From positions 923,947 through 987,946 of the forward strand of contig VFFE01007510.1 of NCBI GenBank assembly GCA_008921705.1: DNA of 64,000 nt. Reading direction: 5' to 3'. The translations under genes were made by a program, and so were the position numbers. Below the pieces are notes generated by a model. The model saw nothing but the letters and a program-made list of their open reading frames with translations, was not told the DNA's origin and made no database searches. Position 1 is the first letter of the stretch. Each line of letters starts with the position of its first letter. This document shows, one piece after another, positions 63,101-64,000 of this stretch. Source of the DNA: Burhinus oedicnemus. Taxonomy: Eukaryota; Chordata; Aves; Charadriiformes; Burhinidae.

Positions 63101-63681
63101 CTAAGTAACTTTAAAGCAGTCAGTTGACAAAGGAGGCAATATAAGCCTTCATCTACGTTACACAGTTATAAGCAAGGAATGTAAAATGTATGTTTGTATA
63201 CTTAGTTTTATTTGGGAAGTCCTGAGATTCTTGATCTCTGAAAAGAATTCAACTTCATAAATATGTTCTGCTAAAGTGCTAGCTTCTTTCAGAGCGTCAT
63301 AATATTTTAATATGTTATCTCTATATAATTATTTCTGGATAAAGCAGGTTTTTTGTTATGAACTCTTTCACAAATAGCAGATATATTTCAATTTGAATGC
63401 ATATACTGTTTTTAAATACTTAAAGCATTGAATTCCGAGAAGGCATTGGTCTTCACTGATTTATTTAACTGACCCAACAATAAAAGTAATTGTATAAGAA
63501 GTTATATACTCGTATTTCTTTGCAGATCCAGCTATTGGAAAGTCTGCAGGAATCCTGGACAGAATATGAAAATAACGCGCAGTCCCTAAAAACTTGGTTT
63601 GAAACCCAAGAGAAGAAGCTGAAACAGCAACAGAAAATTGGAGACCAGGCTTCAGTACAGAATGCTTTGAAAGACTGTCAG
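1..63681 (+). CDS. SYNE1: SYNE1 (nesprin-1), internal portion: 38 coding exons
   Basis: Nesprin-1 is a giant spectrin-repeat protein. At full length it links actin, through N-terminal calponin-homology domains, to SUN proteins in the nuclear envelope, through a C-terminal KASH tail; shorter products act elsewhere, including muscle and synapse. The window shows 38 in-order exons with GT-AG (one GC-AG) boundaries and one continuous frame of about 2,127 codons. Translated segments such as [58 protein letters not shown] and [20 protein letters not shown] agree with mammalian nesprin-1 as I remember it. The repeats show the usual helix A and helix C tryptophans. Both protein ends lie outside the window. 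SYNE2 is the only close alternative and fits much less well. Orthology rests on recall, not on a database search. Confidence 0.96.
509..846 (+). CDS. SYNE1: SYNE1 exon 2 of window
   Basis: It starts after TTTCAG and ends in phase 2 at a GTATAT donor; at 338 bases it is the largest exon here. It encodes [15 protein letters not shown], then [15 protein letters not shown] with the conserved helix A tryptophan of a spectrin repeat, followed by almost a full repeat. The next intron (655 bases) holds a faint ancient SINE-like patch near 955-1045. Confidence 0.95.
955..1050 (+). repeat. Possible ancient MIR-like SINE/LINE-tail fragment
   Basis: The text around 'gctcttggattctgttttctgttctgccactgactgg' style wording, followed by 'gtgatcctgaggga', resembles the core of old amniote SINE/LINE tails (final words: tct-gcc-act-gac, then tgtgac-cttggg). 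It is heavily decayed, and the call rests on remembered consensus only. Confidence 0.4.
1502..1646 (+). CDS. SYNE1: SYNE1 exon 3 of window
   Basis: The first base completes an Arg codon split with the previous exon. The exon encodes [20 protein letters not shown], a helix A with its tryptophan, then [13 protein letters not shown] up to a GTAAGG donor in phase 0. The following 1,015-base intron shows no repeat or second gene that I recognise. Confidence 0.95.
2662..2880 (+). CDS. SYNE1: SYNE1 exon 4 of window
   Basis: 73 codons, phase 0 on both sides. It contains [20 protein letters not shown] and the well-conserved helix [14 protein letters not shown]. The open frame continues upstream into the intron to 2518, but a clear TTTTTCAG acceptor marks the exon start. 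The next intron (813 bases) carries an old LINE-tail-like patch at 3310-3432. Confidence 0.96.
3310..3432 (+). repeat. Possible ancient CR1/SINE 3' tail
   Basis: The sequence runs through 'gcaggttctcggagaatgg', 'gacttgtgccaaatagggtc' and ends in 'aataaagataataaat'. This resembles the tail shared by old sauropsid CR1-derived elements (...ggcagggactgtc...gcgcctagcac...taatacaaataataaat). It is strongly diverged and assigned by recall. Confidence 0.45.
3694..3956 (+). CDS. SYNE1: SYNE1 exon 5 of window
   Basis: It encodes [19 protein letters not shown], then [20 protein letters not shown] and a helix ending [12 protein letters not shown]. It ends in phase 2 at CACAA|GTAAGG, a donor without the usual exonic G. 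The following 1,589-base intron is AT-rich, with no feature that I can name. Confidence 0.95.
5546..5711 (+). CDS. SYNE1: SYNE1 exon 6 of window
   Basis: The first base closes an Asn codon. It then encodes [20 protein letters not shown] and the helix A motif [13 protein letters not shown], ending with LQELQ at a GTATAT donor in phase 0. The next intron (599 bases) looks unremarkable. Confidence 0.95.
6311..6466 (+). CDS. SYNE1: SYNE1 exon 7 of window
   Basis: 52 codons, phase 0 on both ends. The conserved part is [20 protein letters not shown] followed by [13 protein letters not shown], close to the mammalian protein as I remember it. The donor is GTAAAG. The 777-base intron after it is mostly filled by a solo LTR. 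Confidence 0.95.
6575..7138 (-). mobile_element. Solo LTR of an avian endogenous retrovirus (ERVL-like)
   Basis: A 564-bp element starts with TGTCATGG and ends with GGACA, flanked on both sides by the identical 5-bp sequence agtag (6570-6574 and 7139-7143). On the minus strand it reads 'tgtcctggtttgagctggg...', the start of an LTR family common in birds, and ends '...gttaaaccatgaca'. A TATA-like gcatataagg lies at 6869-6878 in that orientation. There is no internal coding region, so it is a recombined solo LTR, antisense to SYNE1. The family name is from memory. Confidence 0.88.
7244..7396 (+). CDS. SYNE1: SYNE1 exon 8 of window
   Basis: 51 codons encode a highly charged coiled stretch ([19 protein letters not shown], then [11 protein letters not shown]), phase 0 on both ends. 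The human equivalent segment differs more than neighbouring exons do. The 2.2-kb intron after it is described separately. Confidence 0.94.
7397..9605 (+). other. Intron without recognisable features
   Basis: This 2.2-kb AT-rich intron has T-runs and no repeat that I can assign. An open frame of 64 codons at 9331-9525 lies close to the next exon, but it has no convincing splice sites and no protein likeness that I recognise. Confidence 0.6.
9606..9788 (+). CDS. SYNE1: SYNE1 exon 9 of window
   Basis: 61 codons, phase 0 on both ends. It encodes [20 protein letters not shown] and ends [20 protein letters not shown], matching the remembered mammalian exon (LGEELDGCNSKLMELDAAV...). The following 1,525-base intron shows no repeat that I recognise apart from a short A-run near 10147. 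Confidence 0.95.
11314..11451 (+). CDS. SYNE1: SYNE1 exon 10 of window
   Basis: 46 codons, phase 0. It encodes [20 protein letters not shown], a helix A with its tryptophan, then a short linker to [10 protein letters not shown]. The donor is GTGATT, weaker than its neighbours. The 1,166-base intron after it begins with a TATATAAAAG-type tandem repeat. Confidence 0.95.
11483..11522 (+). repeat. Short AT tandem repeat (tatataaaag-like)
   Basis: Three to four imperfect 10-11-base units of the form agtatataaa lie head to tail, about 30 bases after the donor of the exon at 11314-11451. They look like a small microsatellite and not a functional TATA box. Confidence 0.7.
12618..12803 (+). CDS. SYNE1: SYNE1 exon 11 of window
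   Basis: 62 codons, phase 0. It encodes [20 protein letters not shown], then [19 protein letters not shown] and [11 protein letters not shown], parallel to the mammalian exon. The donor is GTATAT. The 2.4-kb intron that follows contains an old CR1. Confidence 0.95.
13925..14976 (+). mobile_element. Old, degraded CR1 LINE fragment, sense orientation
   Basis: Successive phrases follow CR1 ORF2 and its 3' UTR in order: 'agccaacataaatttatgaag', 'gctttaataatgtttcacatgatatt', 'gggttctcccttgggtctg', 'gtttcagctgtgtccag', 'gaacaaatggagaaagaacag', ending 'gagttcctttctagacctc'. There are many substitutions and indels and no open frame. Boundaries are approximate. Confidence 0.72.
15245..15367 (+). CDS. 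SYNE1: SYNE1 exon 12 of window
   Basis: 41 codons, phase 0. It encodes [20 protein letters not shown] and [20 protein letters not shown], almost as in mammals. The 2,045-base intron after it holds a possible old SINE (15640-15800) and an unassigned GC-rich patch (16245-16510). Confidence 0.96.
15640..15800 (+). repeat. Possible ancient MIR-like SINE fragment
   Basis: 'gttatcaccgttttacagat' followed by 'gagatgcaatgagatag' and later 'aactggaaagctaag' resembles the old SINE/LINE core text 'attatccccattttacagatg-gggaaactgaggca'. It is strongly decayed, and the edges are guesses. Confidence 0.42.
16245..16510. repeat. Unassigned GC-rich patch, possibly retroelement-derived
   Basis: About 260 bases that are clearly richer in G+C than the surrounding intron. 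It contains the near-palindrome 'cccagggtacctctggg', an AATAAA at 16378-16383 and several direct words (ccagaccag, gccagag). It looks like an inserted element, perhaps part of an LTR, but I cannot name a family. Confidence 0.4.
17413..17595 (+). CDS. SYNE1: SYNE1 exon 13 of window (GC donor)
   Basis: 61 codons, phase 0. It encodes [20 protein letters not shown] and [18 protein letters not shown]. The frame and the next exon (EAVVQYEQ) fix the end at 17595, where the intron starts GCAAGT: a GC-AG intron with an otherwise perfect donor. The 1,293-base intron after it is AT-rich and shows nothing else. Confidence 0.95.
18889..19032 (+). CDS. SYNE1: SYNE1 exon 14 of window
   Basis: 48 codons, phase 0. 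It encodes [20 protein letters not shown] and [13 protein letters not shown]. The acceptor has a strong T/C tract. The 4.4-kb intron after it contains an antisense CR1 and, at its end, the CpG-rich candidate internal promoter. Confidence 0.96.
19356..20350 (-). mobile_element. CR1 LINE, 5'-truncated, antisense
   Basis: It begins with 'atagaatcatagaatcat', the reverse complement of the CR1 3'-end octamer repeats. It then follows CR1 3' UTR and ORF2 C-terminal text in reverse ('gttggaagggaccttaaagat', 'cctccagggatggggcatcc', 'cccagtaccgacctgtg'). On the minus strand a 188-codon remnant reads reverse-transcriptase C-terminal text such as [15 protein letters not shown] and [20 protein letters not shown]. 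It is moderately preserved, broken by indels and about 1 kb long. Confidence 0.92.
20351..22940 (+). other. Intron sequence without recognisable features
   Basis: 2.6 kb between the CR1 copy and the CpG-rich island. I see no exon with matching splice sites and no repeat that I can name. It may hold regulatory sequence for the internal promoter, but nothing in the bases shows this directly. Confidence 0.5.
22947..23000 (+). repeat. Purine tract with A17 run beside the CpG island
   Basis: A G7 run is followed by AAAG, 17 A's (22963-22979) and then AG-rich sequence. Long poly(dA:dT) tracts tend to exclude nucleosomes, and this one sits directly upstream of the CpG-rich stretch. The functional reading is inference. 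Confidence 0.6.
23030..23386 (+). promoter_or_regulatory. CpG-rich candidate internal promoter of SYNE1 (CPG2-like)
   Basis: After more than 20 kb of CpG-poor intron, this stretch is dense in CG (cgcgag, cacgcacgc, tccgctccgcgc, tgcggcgg, cgccgcgg) and GC-rich. CpG density stays raised to about 23660. Two inverted CCAAT boxes (ATTGG) lie in it, and no strong TATA box is evident. It abuts an exon whose first in-frame ATG sits 12 bases before the splice acceptor. Mammalian SYNE1 is known to make a short brain product, CPG2, from its central region. I infer that this is the equivalent promoter, but no transcript start can be read from sequence alone. Confidence 0.6.
23269..23344 (-). promoter_or_regulatory. 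Two inverted CCAAT boxes
   Basis: Both are tattggctg: ATTGG at 23269-23273 and again at 23340-23344, about 71 bases apart inside the CpG-rich stretch. Flanking bases fit NF-Y preference (CCAAT in the context AGCCAATA). Such pairs are typical of TATA-less CpG promoters. Confidence 0.5.
23387..23593 (+). CDS. SYNE1: Candidate alternative first coding exon of short SYNE1 isoform
   Basis: ATG at 23387 gives MFPQ, reading in frame through the splice acceptor into [13 protein letters not shown] transcript starting in the CpG island would not need this acceptor, and the A-rich sequence before it (aaaacaaaaacaacaaaa) makes a poor polypyrimidine tract. The same frame is open further upstream to an ATGATG at 23261, so a start 42 codons earlier is also possible. 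From 23387 to the exon ending at 53025 there are 916 codons, near the roughly 110-kDa size I recall for CPG2. Confidence 0.55.
23399..23593 (+). CDS. SYNE1: SYNE1 exon 15 of window
   Basis: 65 codons, phase 0 on both ends. It encodes [20 protein letters not shown], then [17 protein letters not shown] and HPSVVM, nearly as in mammals. The acceptor TTTCCTCAG is short and follows an A-rich run. The donor is GTAAGG. The next intron (1,071 bases) starts CpG-rich and then turns ordinary. Confidence 0.96.
24665..24805 (+). CDS. SYNE1: SYNE1 exon 16 of window: disordered Ser/Pro/Glu linker
   Basis: 47 codons, phase 0. It encodes [20 protein letters not shown], then [16 protein letters not shown]. 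Unlike all its neighbours it has no heptad pattern. It is rich in Ser, Pro, Glu and Thr with several Ser-Pro sites (LLSPV, CRSPSPV), so it should be an unstructured linker between spectrin repeats and a likely phosphorylation region. It appears close to identical to the mammalian exon from memory. Confidence 0.95.
24806..28577 (+). other. Intron sequence without recognisable features
   Basis: First 3.8 kb of a 5.4-kb intron, AT-rich. Short open frames occur (for example 27638-27862), but none has paired splice sites or a protein likeness that I recognise. Confidence 0.5.
28578..28910 (-). mobile_element. CR1 LINE 3' fragment, antisense
   Basis: It starts with a decayed 'cagaatcggagaatgg' tail. 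It then follows reversed CR1 text: 'gttgggagggccctcgggag', 'gtccaaccaccttcctcaa', 'ctccctgggcaacccg', 'cttcaggtatttatacac'. It is about 330 bases long and 5'-truncated. Confidence 0.88.
28911..30185 (+). other. Intron sequence without recognisable features
   Basis: About 1.3 kb. A minus-strand open frame of 99 codons (29709-30008) is present, but it matches nothing I know and has no regulatory context. Confidence 0.5.
30186..30374 (+). CDS. SYNE1: SYNE1 exon 17 of window, with 21-bp tandem duplication
   Basis: 63 codons, phase 0. After DIAYYQ the seven residues ALSAEQL occur twice in a row (30204-30224 and 30225-30245, identical bases). The mammalian protein as I recall it has one copy. It continues [15 protein letters not shown] and the helix C motif [11 protein letters not shown]. 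The donor is GTAAGT; the following 783-base intron shows nothing notable. Confidence 0.95.
30204..30245 (+). repeat. Perfect 2 x 21-bp tandem duplication in coding sequence
   Basis: Two identical 21-base units lie head to tail, each encoding ALSAEQL, and keep the frame. The identity of the copies suggests a recent event, an assembly artefact or ongoing homogenisation. Confidence 0.95.
31158..31319 (+). CDS. SYNE1: SYNE1 exon 18 of window
   Basis: 54 codons, phase 0. It encodes [20 protein letters not shown] and ends [11 protein letters not shown]. It continues the repeat begun in the previous exon. The donor is GTAAAA. The next intron (1,288 bases) shows nothing that I recognise. Confidence 0.96.
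32608..32802 (+). CDS. SYNE1: SYNE1 exon 19 of window
   Basis: 65 codons, phase 0. It encodes [20 protein letters not shown] and [20 protein letters not shown]. The acceptor (aaataggct) has a poor pyrimidine tract. The next intron (916 bases) has no feature that I can name. Confidence 0.96.
33719..33892 (+). CDS. SYNE1: SYNE1 exon 20 of window
   Basis: 58 codons, phase 0. It encodes [20 protein letters not shown], the helix A motif [15 protein letters not shown], and [14 protein letters not shown]. The donor is GTAAAA. The 1,934-base intron after it contains a candidate alternative terminal exon at 35318. Confidence 0.96.
35318..35455 (+). CDS. SYNE1: Candidate alternative terminal exon
   Basis: A good acceptor (taagtctctctttag) at 35302-35317 is followed by 45 open codons in phase 0, beginning [20 protein letters not shown] and then a TGA. 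An AATAAA lies at 35551-35556, with a T-rich stretch about 25 bases further on. If joined to the exon at 33719-33892 it would end the protein early. Alternatively, a GTAGGA donor at 35427 would make a 109-base exon that shifts the frame into a stop in the next exon. No comparison species is available, so it may be chance. Confidence 0.3.
   Translation, partial: TKEDCTEILKSIMHQSERANSEKSSLSTQPEQHIGGGRKHFTKCT
35827..36018 (+). CDS. SYNE1: SYNE1 exon 21 of window
   Basis: 64 codons, phase 0. It encodes [39 protein letters not shown] and [16 protein letters not shown]. The donor is CGG|GTAAGT. The intron after it is 5.4 kb long and contains a sense CR1. Confidence 0.96.
36019..38599 (+). other. 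Intron sequence with a small CA microsatellite
   Basis: 2.6 kb of AT-rich intron. Apart from a (CA)8 run at 36929-36944 I see no repeat, exon or RNA gene. Confidence 0.5.
36929..36944 (+). repeat. (CA)8 microsatellite
   Basis: Eight uninterrupted CA units, preceded by CAAA units and followed by an A/G-rich stretch. Confidence 0.85.
38600..39643 (+). mobile_element. CR1 LINE, 5'-truncated, sense orientation, well kept
   Basis: It starts within ORF2 at 'ggccaggcccaaagagtgg' and runs through 'cggttctgtttaatatcttt', 'ctacaggcttggggaagagt', 'gcactggtgaggccccacct' and 'ggttggactcgatgatctta' to the 3' end 'gattctgtgattctatg'. Translation gives reverse-transcriptase C-terminal text such as [12 protein letters not shown] and [17 protein letters not shown], broken by stops and frameshifts. 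It is the best-preserved CR1 in the window. Confidence 0.95.
39644..41380 (+). other. Intron sequence without recognisable features
   Basis: 1.7 kb between the CR1 and the next exon. No repeat or exon is evident apart from short A- and T-runs. Confidence 0.5.
41381..41515 (+). CDS. SYNE1: SYNE1 exon 22 of window
   Basis: 45 codons, phase 0. It encodes [20 protein letters not shown], the helix A motif [11 protein letters not shown], and a Gln-rich end [11 protein letters not shown]. The donor AAA|GTTGGT is weak: no exonic G and T at intron position 3. The frame of the next exon (ELEQELEEQ) supports this end. The 608-base intron after it has an old SINE-like patch. Confidence 0.93.
41670..41805 (+). 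repeat. Possible ancient MIR-like SINE fragment
   Basis: 'gggtgaccatggtcaactcac', 'ttaatcactctatacttcc' and 'ttagtaaaat' follow the remembered core 'tgtgaccttgggcaagtcac-ttaacctctctgtgcctc-tgtaaaatg'. It is decayed but in the right order. Confidence 0.5.
42124..42230 (+). CDS. SYNE1: SYNE1 exon 23 of window
   Basis: 107 bases, phase 0 in and phase 2 out. It encodes [20 protein letters not shown] and [15 protein letters not shown]. The donor is AAG|GTGTGC. The next exon begins with the T that completes a Ser codon. The last residues differ from mammals, as expected for a variable linker. The 1,405-base intron after it shows nothing I can name. Confidence 0.94.
43636..43786 (+). CDS. SYNE1: SYNE1 exon 24 of window
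   Basis: It encodes (S)[19 protein letters not shown], then the helix C motif [12 protein letters not shown] and [11 protein letters not shown] up to CTG|GTAGCT. Phase 0 out. The open frame runs upstream to 43562, but the TATTCAG acceptor and homology set the start. The 819-base intron after it is unremarkable. Confidence 0.94.
44606..44737 (+). CDS. SYNE1: SYNE1 exon 25 of window
   Basis: 44 codons, phase 0. It encodes [20 protein letters not shown] and [14 protein letters not shown], with [11 protein letters not shown] shared with mammals. The following intron is only 162 bases, the shortest here, and its frame stays open across into the next exon, so retention would insert 54 residues without a stop. 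Confidence 0.95.
44900..45055 (+). CDS. SYNE1: SYNE1 exon 26 of window
   Basis: 52 codons, phase 0. It encodes [20 protein letters not shown], the helix A motif [12 protein letters not shown] and [16 protein letters not shown]. The donor is GTAAGG. The 1,507-base intron after it carries a solo LTR. Confidence 0.96.
45225..46101 (-). mobile_element. Solo LTR of a second avian endogenous retrovirus family
   Basis: 877 bases from TGTGATGGG to CAGTGCA. On the minus strand it reads 'tgcactgggtttgcgtggca...' and ends '...gggtcaacccatcaca', the ends of an LTR family that I remember as common in birds. AATAAA occurs near its 3' side in that orientation. The middle has degenerate tandem units built on 'gctccagtgtgggtccc'. 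Flanking 5-mers (ataac / agaat) agree at only three positions, so the target duplication is decayed or the edge is slightly off. No coding region remains. Confidence 0.85.
45641..45960 (+). repeat. Degenerate minisatellite inside the LTR
   Basis: Variants of 'gctccagcatggggtccc' recur near 45643, 45733, 45783 and 45830, separated by related text (ccatgggg, ggtgcagtcctt, ccacaggtcctgcc). This is an internal tandem array of the LTR family. Confidence 0.7.
46563..46772 (+). CDS. SYNE1: SYNE1 exon 27 of window
   Basis: 70 codons, phase 0. It encodes [38 protein letters not shown] and [17 protein letters not shown]. The acceptor (ctacaaaatcag) is weak in pyrimidines. The donor is GTATGA. The next intron (1,462 bases) has A-runs and nothing else that I recognise. 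Confidence 0.96.
48235..48336 (+). CDS. SYNE1: SYNE1 exon 28 of window
   Basis: 34 codons, phase 0, the shortest full exon. It encodes [20 protein letters not shown] and [12 protein letters not shown]. The donor is GTATTA. The 1,708-base intron after it is AT-rich without nameable features. Confidence 0.95.
50045..50164 (+). CDS. SYNE1: SYNE1 exon 29 of window
   Basis: 40 codons, phase 0. It encodes [20 protein letters not shown] and [12 protein letters not shown]. The donor is GTATGG. The 1,795-base intron after it shows nothing that I can name. Confidence 0.95.
51960..52160 (+). CDS. SYNE1: SYNE1 exon 30 of window
   Basis: 67 codons, phase 0. It encodes [40 protein letters not shown] and [11 protein letters not shown]. 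It is among the most conserved segments against mammals as I recall. The donor is GTAAGA; the 691-base intron is plain. Confidence 0.97.
52852..53025 (+). CDS. SYNE1: SYNE1 exon 31 of window
   Basis: 58 codons, phase 0. It encodes [20 protein letters not shown] and [16 protein letters not shown]. The donor is GTAAGA. Reading on into the intron adds 12 residues before a TGA at 53062. An AATAAA lies at 53409-53414, so an intronic 3' end is conceivable here. The 445-base intron holds nothing else. Confidence 0.96.
53471..53602 (+). CDS. SYNE1: SYNE1 exon 32 of window
   Basis: 44 codons, phase 0. It encodes [20 protein letters not shown] and [16 protein letters not shown]. The donor CAG|GTTGGT has T at position 3. 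The 2.8-kb intron after it starts with an old antisense CR1. Confidence 0.96.
53620..54905 (-). mobile_element. Old CR1 LINE, antisense, about 1.3 kb
   Basis: Reversed CR1 phrases occur in order: 'gatctagtccaacctcctac', 'ctccctcagcctcttctta', 'cccagactacttt'-like text, 'atgttgaaaatgtttgggct', 'gtcaaaggccatactgaagt' and 'ctgcagttccctgagttgc'. It is more diverged than the copies at 19.4 and 38.6 kb. Edges are approximate. Confidence 0.85.
54906..56416 (+). other. Intron sequence without recognisable features
   Basis: 1.5 kb. It contains only short (ACAC/ATAT)-type stretches near 55440-55480. Confidence 0.5.
56417..56613 (+). CDS. SYNE1: SYNE1 exon 33 of window
   Basis: 197 bases, phase 0 in and phase 2 out. 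It encodes [39 protein letters not shown] and [12 protein letters not shown] (last Arg split). The donor is GTAATG. The 1,038-base intron after it has a G-rich run near 57330 but nothing that I can name. Confidence 0.96.
57652..57784 (+). CDS. SYNE1: SYNE1 exon 34 of window
   Basis: The first base completes Arg. It then encodes [20 protein letters not shown] with the helix A tryptophan, and [16 protein letters not shown]. The donor is GTAAGT, phase 0. The 400-base intron after it is plain apart from an A-run near 57892. Confidence 0.96.
58185..58367 (+). CDS. SYNE1: SYNE1 exon 35 of window
   Basis: 61 codons, phase 0. It encodes [38 protein letters not shown] and the helix C motif [13 protein letters not shown]. 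The donor is GTAAGA. The 1,248-base intron after it has T-runs and no nameable element. Confidence 0.96.
59616..59765 (+). CDS. SYNE1: SYNE1 exon 36 of window
   Basis: 50 codons, phase 0. It encodes [35 protein letters not shown] and [10 protein letters not shown]. The donor is GTACTG. The 1,023-base intron after it contains a G-quadruplex-type motif at 60549. Confidence 0.96.
60549..60574 (+). other. G-quadruplex-type motif
   Basis: Four G-runs (7, 4, 6 and 3) are separated by two-base loops (CA, TA, AA) on the coding strand, 214 bases before the next exon. It would be present in the pre-mRNA. Structure formation is predicted, not shown. Confidence 0.7.
60789..60965 (+). CDS. SYNE1: SYNE1 exon 37 of window
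   Basis: 59 codons, phase 0. It encodes [40 protein letters not shown] and the helix C motif [14 protein letters not shown]. The donor is GTAAAG. The 2.6-kb intron after it is mostly an old antisense CR1. Confidence 0.97.
61020..62890 (-). mobile_element. Old CR1 LINE, antisense, about 1.9 kb
   Basis: Reversed CR1 3' UTR and ORF2 text runs continuously: 'gggtcatgtagtcctgcctcc', 'ctcctgtgggggacaag', 'cccccctaatggcc'-type text, 'ggatgcggttggccttcatc', 'cccaggtgcagggctttac', 'gccaaggtaaacagcgtc', and near the far end 'gtcactgtggccaaggctgc'. It keeps more of ORF2 than the other copies but is full of stops. It is the longest repeat in the window. Confidence 0.88.
63526..63681 (+). CDS. SYNE1: SYNE1 exon 38 of window (last complete exon)
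   Basis: 52 codons, phase 0. It encodes [20 protein letters not shown], the helix A motif [12 protein letters not shown], and [13 protein letters not shown]. The donor is GTAATG. The last 319 bases of the window are the start of the next intron, with nothing recognisable; the gene continues beyond. Confidence 0.97.
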
Positions 63682-64000
63682 GTAATGTCCCCTTATAAAT
63701 AACAATATTCTCTTTCCAACAGTTAGAAACAACACTGGAATCCAAGGAGGATTTACGCTTTTATTCAAAATGTGTTAGGAATCAAATATTGTCAAATATT
63801 TGACTATCCAGAGAAGCAAATAGTACTGGATACCCTTTTGCTTTCAGAAGACTGAAGAATAATCATGATTACGATGGGCAAAGAGCATGAGGCAAAGCTC
63901 AGCTATATATAATGCACATAAGTCCAGAACCGCCTCAGGTTTTGATGTGAAATTCGTGTAAGGACTACACAGTAGTGAATAGGGTATCACAGTTGACTTT

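Noticed and set aside
1..64000. A novel multi-gene or defence-type system
   Set aside because: The whole window is accounted for by one eukaryotic gene, its introns and retroelements. Nothing suggests a separate system.

Overview
The window is a piece of a bird nuclear genome. It has long AT-rich introns, CR1 LINE fragments with the typical avian CR1 3' end (ATTCTATG-type repeats), and two solo LTRs of families widespread in birds. No prokaryotic genes, tRNA, rRNA or CRISPR are present.

The whole window lies inside one plus-strand gene, SYNE1 (nesprin-1, the giant spectrin-repeat protein of the LINC complex). I can place 38 consecutive coding exons, from a partial exon at 1-122 to 63526-63681. 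They sum to about 2,127 codons with no frame break and consistent splice phases. Nearly all junctions are phase 0; three are phase 2 (846/1502 and 3956/5546, 42230/43636, 56613/57652 belong to this class). The encoded stretch is the central-to-late rod: tandem spectrin repeats interrupted by one Ser/Pro/Glu-rich exon at 24665-24805. Neither the calponin-homology start nor the KASH end of nesprin-1 is in the window.

Region by region: 1-6466 has closely spaced exons; 6575-7138 is an antisense solo LTR with a perfect 5-bp target duplication; 7244-19032 has exons plus an old sense CR1 (13.9-15.0 kb); 19.36-20.35 kb is an antisense CR1; 23.03-23.66 kb is a CpG-rich island next to the exon at 23399. 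That exon is preceded directly by an in-frame ATG, which suggests an internal promoter and alternative N-terminus. It fits the neuronal short product CPG2 known from mammalian SYNE1, although I could not check the match. 24.7-36.0 kb carries further exons, including one with a 21-bp in-frame tandem duplication and a candidate alternative terminal exon at 35318. 38.6-39.6 kb is a well-kept sense CR1, and 45.2-46.1 kb a second antisense solo LTR. 46.5-63.7 kb carries the remaining exons, interrupted by two long, old antisense CR1 copies (53.6-54.9 and 61.0-62.9 kb).

The exons work as one protein. The most interesting points are isoform-level: the internal promoter, a candidate premature terminal exon, a GC-AG intron, and a duplication inside a conserved exon. 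I see no multi-gene system.
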